From contig NZ_KB850073.1 in the NCBI RefSeq assembly GCF_000369525.1, positions 334,662-398,661 of the forward strand: a stretch of DNA of 64,000 nucleotides, given 5' to 3'. This document shows positions 35,588 through 42,898 of this stretch, piece by piece. The DNA comes from Acinetobacter higginsii (GTDB taxonomy: Bacteria; Pseudomonadota; Gammaproteobacteria; Pseudomonadales; Moraxellaceae). The notes under the pieces were generated by a model. It ran no database searches and was not told the origin of the DNA. It saw nothing but the letters and a program-made list of their open reading frames with translations. The position numbers and the translations under genes were made by a program. How positions within the stretch are numbered: position 1 is the first letter of the stretch; every line of letters begins with the position of its first letter.

Positions 35588-36217
35588 TTACTTTACTTCG
35601 GGATTTGTTGTCGCTTTGGGTAAGTTTTGTGGCACTAGATTCGAAGGTACAAACTCGACCTTGCGTGTCCAAGGATTAATCTTGGGCTGTACTTTCTTCT
35701 CAGCCTGTACGATCACTGCTTCTTCTTTTTTCTCAGGGACTGCTACAGCACTCGCGGATTTATCTGCCAATAGGTTGCTAACAGTTTCTTTCTTTTCAGC
35801 CACTTGTACAACTTGAGTCTCTTTCTTCTCCACAGGCGTTGGCGCAACCACTACACTGACTGGGCGTATATATGGTGCTGCGATTGATCCTTGTTTGACA
35901 ACCGTTTGTGTGGTTGGTTGCTGAACAGGCTGTGCCGTTGTATTGGTCGCTTGCCCTTGTAAATTCATCTGATCGACAGGAATCTCAATCGCTTTCATTT
36001 CTGCAGTAACAGCCATCGAAGGGTCAACATGATCGTTGCCACGACTTTCCAGCACCTCAAGCTTACGACTGGTGCCCTCTTTGGGCTGAAATTCTGAATA
36101 ATTGGTGACGCTGGTCTGATCTACCCATTTATAAAGTCGTCGTGCATTGGTTTGTGTTGAACAAACGCCAATTAATAATGTGACTACAACAATTTTTGTA
36201 GAAAACGACAACTTCAT
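35588..36217 (-). CDS. DUF4124-type exported protein with low-complexity tail
   Basis: This is a protein of about 209 residues. An N-terminal signal segment ends near STQTNA, then RRLYKWVDQTSVTNYSEFQPK fits the start of DUF4124, a small envelope domain in which WxD...xYSxxxP is typical. The rest is repetitive, rich in Val, Lys, Glu, Gln and Pro (KKETQVVQVAEKKETV and similar units), and probably disordered. It should be periplasmic or cell-wall associated. The ATG at 36217 has GGGGAA seven bases upstream. Function is unknown. Confidence 0.8.
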   Translation of the reverse strand: MKLSFSTKIVVVTLLIGVCSTQTNARRLYKWVDQTSVTNYSEFQPKEGTSRKLEVLESRGNDHVDPSMAVTAEMKAIEIPVDQMNLQGQATNTTAQPVQQPTTQTVVKQGSIAAPYIRPVSVVVAPTPVEKKETQVVQVAEKKETVSNLLADKSASAVAVPEKKEEAVIVQAEKKVQPKINPWTRKVEFVPSNLVPQNLPKATTNPEVK

Positions 36218-36392
36218 CAAATTCCCCGAGAGAAGAGGTAAATACTTCTATTTATTTCAAATAATTGGAATAAAAATGATAGGGTAAATCTAGCCCCCTC
36301 ACAAGACAAATAATGTGCTATTTCATTCAGCGTGCGTTAATTCCCAAACCAGTCACATTGCAGCAAATTCTGGCATTCCCGGCTAATTTTTC

Positions 36393-36421
36393 TTGTGTAG
36401 TTTTATAAACTCATGTAGAAT
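36393..36421 (+). promoter_or_regulatory. Putative rplM promoter
   Basis: TTGTGT (36393-36398) and TAGAAT (36416-36421) are 17 bases apart, about 64 bases before the rplM start codon. This gives a leader of about 57 nucleotides. The remainder of the 36218-36484 gap is AT-rich with no gene seen. Confidence 0.6.
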
Positions 36422-36434
36422 TCGGTCTCCTTTT

Positions 36435-36460
36435 GTTTGGACAGATTTCATCGTCCAAAC
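36435..36460 (+). promoter_or_regulatory. Hairpin in the rplM mRNA leader
   Basis: GTTTGGAC (36435-36442) pairs perfectly with GTCCAAAC (36453-36460). It is followed by a second weak arm pair (ACTA/TAGT) just before the start codon. Its position is right for feedback control by L13, which is known for rplM-rpsI in E. coli. The link here is inference. Confidence 0.5.
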
Positions 36461-36484
36461 CAACTATAATAGGTAGTGGTTTAA

Positions 36485-36913
36485 ATGAAAACTCTCAGCG
36501 CTAAGCCAGCTGAAGTTCAACACGACTGGTATGTTGTTGATGCTTCTGGCAAAACTTTAGGTCGCCTTGCGACTGAAATCGCTCGTCGTTTACGCGGTAA
36601 GCACAAAACTTCTTATACTCCTCACGTTGACACTGGCGATTATATCGTTGTGATCAATGCTGAACATGTTCAAGTGACTGGTAACAAATCACTTGATAAG
36701 AAATACTATCGCCATACTGGTTTCCCTGGTGGTATCCGTGAGACTAACTTCGAGAAGTTAATTGCTCACAAACCTGAAGCAGTTTTAGAAAAAGCTGTTA
36801 AAGGTATGTTACCAAAAGGTCCTCTTGGTTATGCAATGATCAAAAAAATGAAAGTGTACGCTGGTACTGAGCATCCTCATACTGCTCAACAGCCACAAGT
36901 TTTGGACATCTAA
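36485..36913 (+). CDS. rplM: 50S ribosomal protein L13
   Basis: L13 is an early-assembling protein of the large ribosomal subunit. The 142 residues match the family through WYVVDASGKTLGRLATEIARRLRGKHK, VVINAEHVQVTGNK, KYYRHTGFPGG and MLPKGPLGYAMIKKMKVYAG. It begins the rplM-rpsI pair, with rpsI 12 bases downstream. Codon use is strongly biased as expected for a highly expressed gene. Confidence 0.99.
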   Translation: MKTLSAKPAEVQHDWYVVDASGKTLGRLATEIARRLRGKHKTSYTPHVDTGDYIVVINAEHVQVTGNKSLDKKYYRHTGFPGGIRETNFEKLIAHKPEAVLEKAVKGMLPKGPLGYAMIKKMKVYAGTEHPHTAQQPQVLDI

Positions 36914-36925
36914 GGGATACAGCAC

Positions 36926-37312
36926 ATGGCTACTAATTATGGTACAGGTCGCCGTAAGACCGCAACTGCACGTGTTTTCTTATCAGCTGGTACAGGTAAA
37001 CTCGTAATTAACAACCGTACGCTTGAGCAATATTTCGGTCGTGAAACTGCTCGTATGGTTGTGCGTCAGCCTTTAGAGCTTTTAGAAGTTACTGAAAAAT
37101 TTGACCTTTACATCACTGTTAAAGGTGGTGGTATCGGTGGTCAAGCAGGCGCTATCCGTCACGGTATTACTCGTGCATTGATCGCTGCTGACGAAAACTT
37201 AAAACCTGCTCTTCGTCAAGCTGGTTTCGTTACTCGTGATGCTCGTGAAGTTGAACGTAAGAAACTTGGTTTACGTAAAGCTCGTAAACGTCCTCAATTC
37301 TCTAAACGTTAA
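36926..37312 (+). CDS. rpsI: 30S ribosomal protein S9
   Basis: S9 is a small-subunit protein whose C-terminal tail contacts P-site tRNA. YGTGRRKTATARVFL near the start, the glycine-rich VKGGGIGGQAGAIRHGITRAL, and the basic tail LRKARKRPQFSKR are family signatures. The 128 residues are of normal length. It is cotranscribed with rplM and followed by a strong terminator. Confidence 0.99.
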   Translation: MATNYGTGRRKTATARVFLSAGTGKLVINNRTLEQYFGRETARMVVRQPLELLEVTEKFDLYITVKGGGIGGQAGAIRHGITRALIAADENLKPALRQAGFVTRDAREVERKKLGLRKARKRPQFSKR

Positions 37313-37330
37313 TCGTTTTACGAATCGGAC

Positions 37331-37360
37331 AAAAACCTCGGATTTATCCGAGGTTTTTTT
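37331..37360 (+). terminator. Terminator after rpsI
   Basis: AAAAACCTCGGAT (37331-37343) pairs with ATCCGAGGTTTT (37346-37357), followed by a T-run. The A-rich left flank could also serve the converging lipoprotein gene. Confidence 0.93.
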
Positions 37361-37375
37361 ATTGCCTGCGTTTCA

Positions 37376-37774
37376 TCATTTCTTTTTAGAACAATCCATC
37401 ATCGCATCACCAGCACCATCGGCAGAAGCGAACTCAGTGATCTTACAGCCATTCTGTGTATAGGTCTTGCTCACTTTAGAAAATTGATGATCTTTCGGGA
37501 TCGGTGCATTACACGGTTGACCTGTTTTTTCATGAATCATCTGGACTGGGCCATCATTATAAAGAGTGACCTGACACCCCTTGACCACATACTGTTTTTT
37601 GATCCCACCATATTGTTGCCCACTATCATCATCAGCCGCATCAGCAATAACCGCATCGGCAGCGACCTCACTCTCTACTGCTGAGACATTGTCATGCTCA
37701 GATCCTGTAGGCGAGCTAGCACAACCAGCCAGTAACAACGCTCCACACAAAACAATCAGGTAATCTCGCTTCAT
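37376..37774 (-). CDS. Hypothetical lipoprotein
   Basis: This 132-residue predicted lipoprotein has a signal ending in LLLAGC, Cys near residue 18. The mature part holds an acidic, alanine-rich linker followed by two similar units: KKQYVVKGCQVTLYNDGPVQM and SKTYTQNGCKITEFASADG. Each carries a single Cys in the form V/QxGC. These repeats suggest a small duplicated domain, perhaps disulfide linked. It converges with rpsI. I do not recognise a named family. Confidence 0.82.
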   Translation of the reverse strand: MKRDYLIVLCGALLLAGCASSPTGSEHDNVSAVESEVAADAVIADAADDDSGQQYGGIKKQYVVKGCQVTLYNDGPVQMIHEKTGQPCNAPIPKDHQFSKVSKTYTQNGCKITEFASADGAGDAMMDCSKKK

Positions 37775-37900
37775 TCTATTTTCCCTCTTTGAACTTATTG
37801 AATCATAAATCTATTCTGTAACATGTATATTGTTCAGCTTTAAGTGATTTCCAACGTTAATTTTAGTATTCTAAACAGTCAACCATAATTTTTTGGACTT

Positions 37901-38560
37901 ATGTCTTTAGAAAATCCCCCAACCCCTGTCCAAGGCATTACGCTTTATAGTCATGCAGATGATTTCCGCTCACACTGGATTCGTTTTTTACTTGCTGAAA
38001 AACAAATCAAATACCAACTGATTATTACAGATCATGAGGATGAGGATTTAGCTGATCTCAATCCCTACAATCAACTTCCAATGTTGATTGAACAAAACCT
38101 AAAGCTATTTTCAGCCAATGTCATTGCTGAATATTTAGATGATCGCTATCGTCAAAATAAACTCTATGCCGATGCCCCGATGGCGCGTGCCGAGCAACGC
38201 CAATACATTTGGCGCTTTGAACAAGATTGGTTCAAGCTTGCCGATCATATGCTAAGACATACGGATACGATAGACCCACAGCAAAAGCAAAAAGCACAGA
38301 AGGAACTTCGGGACACCCTAATTTCTCTCACCCCTCTGTTTCAGCATTTTCCATTTTTTATGTCGGAAACTTTTTCAATTTTAGATTGTATGCTCGCTCC
38401 AATCTTCCTAAGGCTAAAAAGTATGGGGGTTGAACTCCCTGCACAGCACTGTCGACCTATATTCTTGTATTGCCATCGTATCTTTAGCCGACCATCGTTC
38501 ATTAAATCAATGACAGCTCAAGAAAAAAACAGCTACAATGAATTGATTTCTACGATTTAA
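37901..38560 (+). CDS. sspA: Stringent starvation protein A
   Basis: SspA is a glutathione-S-transferase-fold protein that binds RNA polymerase and alters promoter use during starvation and acid stress. The N-terminal thioredoxin-like half (ITLYSHADDFRSHWIRFLLAEKQI, YNQLPMLIEQNLKLFSANVIAEYLDDRY) and an all-helical C-terminal half are clear in the 219 residues. It is followed 14 bases later by sspB, and the pair follows rplM-rpsI as in many gammaproteobacteria. Confidence 0.93.
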   Translation: MSLENPPTPVQGITLYSHADDFRSHWIRFLLAEKQIKYQLIITDHEDEDLADLNPYNQLPMLIEQNLKLFSANVIAEYLDDRYRQNKLYADAPMARAEQRQYIWRFEQDWFKLADHMLRHTDTIDPQQKQKAQKELRDTLISLTPLFQHFPFFMSETFSILDCMLAPIFLRLKSMGVELPAQHCRPIFLYCHRIFSRPSFIKSMTAQEKNSYNELISTI

Positions 38561-38574
38561 TAAGTTTTTCAATT

Positions 38575-39000
38575 ATGTCTGAGCAAATAACTTTTACACC
38601 TACACGCCCATATCTTGCTCGTGCCATTTATGAATGGATTTGCGATAACCAACTGACACCATATTTATTGGTGGATGCGACGCAACCCCATACTGATGTT
38701 CCCTTACAATTTGTGAAGGATGGTCAAATTGTCTTAAATCTTGCTCCACATGCCATTCATCAGCTACATATGAGTAATGAAGCGATTACCTTCTCTGCTC
38801 GCTTCGGTGGCGTTGCAAAAGAAATTTATGTGCCGATTCGTGCTGTATTAGGTATTTACGCAAGAGAAAATGGTCAAGGCTTGTTTTTTGATGCTTCTGA
38901 ATATGCAGAAATCGAAGACTCTACAGCGGCATCAATCGATGAAACAAAGCAAGAAACTGAACCAACAAAAAAGAAACCTTCACTAAGAATTTTAGATTAA
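38575..39000 (+). CDS. sspB: ClpXP protease specificity-enhancing factor SspB
   Basis: SspB delivers ssrA-tagged proteins to ClpXP. The folded N-terminal domain (TPTRPYLARAIYEWICDNQLTPYLLVDA, LNLAPHAIHQLHMSNEAITFSARFGG) is followed by an acidic linker. The basic tail ends in KKKPSLRILD, similar to the ClpX-binding C-terminus of E. coli SspB. The 141 residues are of normal length. It is in an operon with sspA. Confidence 0.95.
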   Translation: MSEQITFTPTRPYLARAIYEWICDNQLTPYLLVDATQPHTDVPLQFVKDGQIVLNLAPHAIHQLHMSNEAITFSARFGGVAKEIYVPIRAVLGIYARENGQGLFFDASEYAEIEDSTAASIDETKQETEPTKKKPSLRILD

Positions 39001-39015
39001 GCGAGGATCGTCACG

Positions 39016-39678
39016 ATGGCATTTGATTTAGTTCAATATTTTTCTGAACAAATAAAAATTCAAAAACCACAACTTTTTGGTCAATATTCTCTTAAAGAAA
39101 AACAAACATATATTGATGAAGTAAACGTGTTGGCACTCGGACAATTGATTAGTCTCTGGAAACAGAATCCACAGAAACTCTATCAAGAAGTCCATACTGC
39201 CGATCCTCTTTACATTCAAGAGGTTGCTCGCCATCTCACCACCTCAGCTCATAATCAATCGGCACTTAAAGCAACCGAATTGGAAAAAAGCCTGTCAGAT
39301 GTACTGGCCTTACAATTAACTGAATTGAAACAGCTTGATCAAACTGGCAGCTTTGGGCAAACAGGACTAACAGAACTTTTATTGGGTCAGATTGAGCATC
39401 TATCTGGACAAGCAGAAGACTGGGTTTGGTCAACCAATCAACTCACCGAATTACTCGGATCGAAGCCAGTTATTCAGCAAGAAGTATCACTTGAAGCGAC
39501 GATGCAAGAATTCAATCAAATGGTTCATCAAGCACAACCCGTTGCGCATGATGATGAGCCTACGATCAAAGTCGAAATTCCAGAAACTCCAACTTGGGCC
39601 TATATTGTTTCGCCTTTCGTGGCATTGGTCATTCTGATCTTTTTGTATTGTTCATATTGCCAATTGGTTTCCGTTTAA
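39016..39678 (+). CDS. Hypothetical tail-anchored membrane protein
   Basis: This 220-residue protein is mostly helical and soluble, with a single hydrophobic segment at the very end (about 195-215: AYIVSPFVALVILIFLYCSYC). It is therefore probably a C-tail-anchored inner-membrane protein with the bulk in the cytoplasm. It follows sspB by 15 bases with a good ribosome binding site and shares the terminator below. I do not recognise the family. Confidence 0.8.
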   Translation: MAFDLVQYFSEQIKIQKPQLFGQYSLKEKQTYIDEVNVLALGQLISLWKQNPQKLYQEVHTADPLYIQEVARHLTTSAHNQSALKATELEKSLSDVLALQLTELKQLDQTGSFGQTGLTELLLGQIEHLSGQAEDWVWSTNQLTELLGSKPVIQQEVSLEATMQEFNQMVHQAQPVAHDDEPTIKVEIPETPTWAYIVSPFVALVILIFLYCSYCQLVSV

Positions 39679-39693
39679 GCTCACTATTTAAAT

Positions 39694-39723
39694 GATAAAG
39701 AAAGCACGATTGCTTTCTTTATC
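39694..39723 (+). terminator. Hairpin terminator ending the sspA-sspB group
   Basis: GATAAAGAAAGCA (39694-39706) pairs perfectly with TGCTTTCTTTATC (39711-39723) around CGAT, and pairing extends two more bases. The following T-tract is poor. The gap 39724-40065 holds AT-rich sequence with a palindrome and a promoter but no gene. Confidence 0.7.
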
Positions 39724-39894
39724 ATAGACTTATTATTAATTTTATTTTATTTAAAAAATCAATGTACCTATATTAATTAAAAACAATTTACATTTATTTA
39801 CAATCAAAGCAAGCATTTAAAACCCGATATTAATGTGAATAGAATCACACTAAAAATAAAATCCAATCCTCAATTAGTATTTTTAATTGTTTGT

Positions 39895-39911
39895 TTGACA
39901 AAAATTGTCAA
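39895..39911. promoter_or_regulatory. Palindrome upstream of Roadblock operon
   Basis: TTGACAAAAATTGTCAA has perfect seven-base arms. It lies about 60 bases before the likely promoter of the module and could bind a regulator. It also contains a TTGACA hexamer, but no good -10 is spaced from it. Confidence 0.4.
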
Positions 39912-39951
39912 TTATTAGCAAATCAGTCAATTCAATTATTTTAAAGCATGA

Positions 39952-39979
39952 TTGATTTAATAAAAGAGTTTCCTATAAT
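39952..39979 (+). promoter_or_regulatory. Putative promoter of Roadblock/GTPase operon
   Basis: TTGATT (39952-39957) and a perfect TATAAT (39974-39979) are separated by 16 bases, about 85 bases before the first gene of the module. Confidence 0.6.
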
Positions 39980-40065
39980 GAGATTAACTACTTTTGAAAA
40001 CTAATCAAAAACAGAAGTGGCAAATATAACTTCATAAACAAAGATGTATTAGTAGAGATAAAATC

Positions 40066-40425
40066 ATGGCTAAAATTTCATTAGAAAGCTTAACAAATAT
40101 TGATGGGTTCGTTGCAGCAGCATTAGTAGATACAGAGAGTGGTTTGGCGCTAGCAACTCAAGGTGGGGGTTCAATCGACTTAGAATTGGCAGCTGCGGGT
40201 AATACCGAAGTTATTCGAGCAAAACGCCGTGTAGCTAACTCATTAAAACTGAACGATGACATCGAAGATATTCTGATCACACTGGGCAAGGCATACCACT
40301 TAATCCGTCCATTAGAAAGCAATGGCAACTTATTCCTTTATCTCGTATTAGACCGCAGTAAATCGAACCTTGCGATGGCTCGCCACGAATTAAAAACATT
40401 TGAAAAAGAATTAGACTTTGCTTAA
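40066..40425 (+). CDS. Roadblock/LC7 domain protein (first of module)
   Basis: This 119-residue protein has the Roadblock/LC7 (MglB-like) fold pattern: SLTNIDGFVAAALVDTESGLALATQGG at the start, a long central helix (ELAAAGNTEVIRAKRRVANSL), then DIEDILITLGKAYHLIRPL and NLFLYLVLDRSKSNLAMARHELKTFEKEL. Such proteins dimerise and act as platforms or GTPase-activating partners for small GTPases. A GTPase and a second Roadblock protein follow in the same direction. The 154-base gap to the next gene is AT-rich with no clear terminator. Confidence 0.85.
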   Translation: MAKISLESLTNIDGFVAAALVDTESGLALATQGGGSIDLELAAAGNTEVIRAKRRVANSLKLNDDIEDILITLGKAYHLIRPLESNGNLFLYLVLDRSKSNLAMARHELKTFEKELDFA

Positions 40426-40579
40426 TTCTAAATTTCAAAATACTTAATATATTAGACTTCTTGTATATTTAATATTTTCATTATAAGAAAATACAAATAT
40501 GCAAGCGGTCTATTATTAGTCTTTAGTATTAGACTAATTTTGTGCAGTCCAATATTTTATAAAATATTAAAGTGATACT

Positions 40580-41548
40580 ATGAATGGACATTGCATTAAT
40601 ATCGCAATTTCAGGTATAAGTTTAAAAGTTTCAGATGAGTTAAAAATAGAACTTAGAAAAACAATACCTCATGAATTTGGCATTAATTGGATCAATATTG
40701 CCGATCCTAATATCGACTTATTATTAATAAATGAAAATTTTTTTGAAACCGAAGGTATTCAACGTATTTTAGAACAAAAACAACTTCCCTGCTTAAAAAT
40801 TTCAAAAGGAGAAGGCTCACAACATATAGAAGAACACAATACGCTTTACTTGCCTTTTCAGCATACTGATGCATTAAAAAACTGGATTCATCTCCGCCTT
40901 TTAAGCTATATCACCCATCAACAGGCGCAACAACCGAAGATCGAATCGACCTCTACACATAATGCTATCAATGAAAAGTATTTAACCGACATGTTAAATC
41001 CTGAAAATGCCCGTCTACATTTGTTTGATGATCACGGTACTTTGGCCATTATTGATACGCGGAGTCAAATTGCATGGCTAGAACCAACCCGCACCCACAC
41101 GCAAACCAACCATAGTTTTAAATATGAATTTGCGACCACCTCAAACTTCACCAAAGTTTCTCGCAAAGTTGAATATAACCTGCAAGATTGGTTATGGAAC
41201 CTGTTCTGGCATTCACTCGAGTTTCAGCGTTTAGCGCCAAATGAAAATGAATACTACAAAATTGAATATTGGCCACAGCCAGCTCAAGGCACTGACCGTA
41301 AAACCACTTTATTGCTTTCTGCTTGCTTTATACAAGGAGCCCAACTCTATCAAGTTGCAACACAATTAAAACTTCCTATTCAAACGGTTCAACAATTTAT
41401 CGCTGCCTGCATTATTTCTGACAATGGCGGCATTATCCCTGCTTCAGAAAGTCATTACCTACGAATTGAAAAGACTGAACAAACAATTGAACAACAAGGC
41501 TTTTTAAATAAATTTTTCGGCAAGATCAGACGCCGCTTTGGGCTTTAA
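40580..41548 (+). CDS. Unknown two-part protein of the Roadblock/GTPase module
   Basis: This 322-residue protein is not recognised. Residues about 1-115 alternate strands and helices (INIAISGISL, INIADPNIDLLLINENFF, CLKISKGE) like a degenerate receiver domain, with no clear phospho-acceptor. A middle region is followed by a C-terminal helical part (about 240-290) containing GAQLYQVATQLKLPIQTVQQFIAACIISD, which could be a winged-helix segment. The tail is basic (KFFGKIRRRFGL). The gene is eight bases before the GTPase gene. It may be the effector or sensor of the module; that is inference. Confidence 0.75.
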   Translation: MNGHCINIAISGISLKVSDELKIELRKTIPHEFGINWINIADPNIDLLLINENFFETEGIQRILEQKQLPCLKISKGEGSQHIEEHNTLYLPFQHTDALKNWIHLRLLSYITHQQAQQPKIESTSTHNAINEKYLTDMLNPENARLHLFDDHGTLAIIDTRSQIAWLEPTRTHTQTNHSFKYEFATTSNFTKVSRKVEYNLQDWLWNLFWHSLEFQRLAPNENEYYKIEYWPQPAQGTDRKTTLLLSACFIQGAQLYQVATQLKLPIQTVQQFIAACIISDNGGIIPASESHYLRIEKTEQTIEQQGFLNKFFGKIRRRFGL

Positions 41549-41556
41549 GGATTGAT

Positions 41557-42099
41557 ATGATTCTCCAACAATATAAAATTGTATTTGCAGGAAGCATGGG
41601 CGCAGGTAAAACCGAAGCAATCAAATCGCTTTCAGAAATTCCTGTCCTCGCGACCGAAGCATTCAATACAGATAGTCAGGCCCATAATAAAATGCAAACT
41701 ACGGTGGGTATTGATTATGGTGAGATTACTTTAGATGACGGTGTAAAAGTAGGCTTATATGGCACCCCAGGCCAATCACGCTTTGATTTTATTTGGCCGG
41801 TGATTTGCCAAGGCGCTTTGGGCGTTATTTTATTGGTTGACCACAACAGTAAAGTACCAATCGAAGAACTTGAGGGGTATTTGGATACCTTTAAGGACTA
41901 TACCCAAAATATTTCAATCGGCATCACCCACGTGGATGAAAACAAGGGGCAACCAACCACGATCTATCGCGAGTGGTTAATTCAAAATGACTACCAATAT
42001 CCCTTATTTTTTATTGATGCCCGTAAACAAGAACATATTTTGCTGATGATTGAATCTCTCATAGCAGCATTAGAAGTCAATTTAAAAGCAACAAACTAA
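41557..42099 (+). CDS. COG2229/MglA-like small GTPase
   Basis: This 180-residue Ras-like GTPase has its P-loop in GSMGAGKT near residues 11-18. Switch I contains the conserved Thr in QTTVGIDYG, and switch II reads YGTPGQSRFDFIWP, where Gly-Thr-Pro replaces the usual Asp-x-x before Gly-Gln. The G4 position reads THVDE in place of NKxD, so guanine specificity may be relaxed. The same GTPase type pairs with Roadblock proteins in MglA/MglB of Myxococcus and in Streptomyces conservons. Here Roadblock genes flank it on both sides. Confidence 0.88.
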   Translation: MILQQYKIVFAGSMGAGKTEAIKSLSEIPVLATEAFNTDSQAHNKMQTTVGIDYGEITLDDGVKVGLYGTPGQSRFDFIWPVICQGALGVILLVDHNSKVPIEELEGYLDTFKDYTQNISIGITHVDENKGQPTTIYREWLIQNDYQYPLFFIDARKQEHILLMIESLIAALEVNLKATN

Positions 42100-42121
42100 T
42101 TACTTTATAAAGAGAAGAATT

Positions 42122-42541
42122 ATGTTCAGTATTCCTAGTCAGCAACGTACAGCACCCAAAGAGCTGATTCAGTTTGCTAAAGCGCAGGCCAACGATATTT
42201 TAACCAATATCCGAGGCGTCGATTACATTATGCTCTGCTCTACCGATGGCTTTGAGCTTGCCTCCATTTACAAGAAGAACCCTTATAACAGCACCAAACT
42301 GGCAGCTGTCAGTAGTTCAATCTTGGCAATGGTCACTGCTTTTCTCAATGAAATCCAGTTGACAGGCTGCCAAAGTATTACCTTGGATGCTGAAAATGGT
42401 AAGGCCATTCTGACCTCAATCCCTGCCCCTCATCATCCCATGGTCATGGTGACTTTAAGTAATAAAGATGTCTTGTTAGGACAACTGCTCTATAGTTTGA
42501 AACAAACCAGCAGTGCAATCGTCGACGCTGACCAAGCTTAA
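42122..42541 (+). CDS. Roadblock/LC7 domain protein (second of module)
   Basis: This 139-residue protein begins with a helix (APKELIQFAKAQANDILTNI) and then has the Roadblock fold: GVDYIMLCSTDGFELASIYKK, a central helix with SSSILAMVTAFLNEI, and SITLDAENGKAILTSIPAPHHPMVMVTLSNKDVLLGQLLYSLK. It is most like MglB-type partners of small GTPases. It ends the module, 22 bases after the GTPase gene, with GAGAAGAA as ribosome binding site. A strong hairpin follows. Confidence 0.85.
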   Translation: MFSIPSQQRTAPKELIQFAKAQANDILTNIRGVDYIMLCSTDGFELASIYKKNPYNSTKLAAVSSSILAMVTAFLNEIQLTGCQSITLDAENGKAILTSIPAPHHPMVMVTLSNKDVLLGQLLYSLKQTSSAIVDADQA

Positions 42542-42553
42542 TTTTTCTCATCA

Positions 42554-42590
42554 CAAAATCTGACAGGCACCGCCAGCTTGTCAGATTTTG
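42554..42590 (+). terminator. Terminator ending the Roadblock/GTPase module
   Basis: CAAAATCTGACA (42554-42565) pairs perfectly with TGTCAGATTTTG (42579-42590). The rest of the gap to 42898 is AT-rich, with a TATAAT at 42793-42798 that may serve the next gene. Confidence 0.75.
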
Positions 42591-42898
42591 TTCATTTATA
42601 GCCTCTATCATAAATAGATTACTTTTCAATTTTCTTTTTTGAATCATTACTTTTCCTATATTTCACTAAATAACTATCCCAATCTGTTAAAAAATCCCTA
42701 TTTCAGCCAAAAATATGGAATAAAATATTGTTTTTTAAAACATCAGATGAGCGGTTAGAAATTTAAATGATTTAGCAATATTTTTTCATTATTATAATTT
42801 TCGAACAAATAACAATCATAAAATTTTCACAAATGAATAATTTCAACAATGAAATATGTATTTGTTCAAACATTATTAAGCACTATGGAGAGATAAAG

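Noticed and set aside
39724..40065. A small RNA or short gene in the AT-rich gap
   Set aside because: No open frame with a ribosome binding site and no promoter-hairpin pair of its own could be found; the gap is explained by promoter and palindrome elements.
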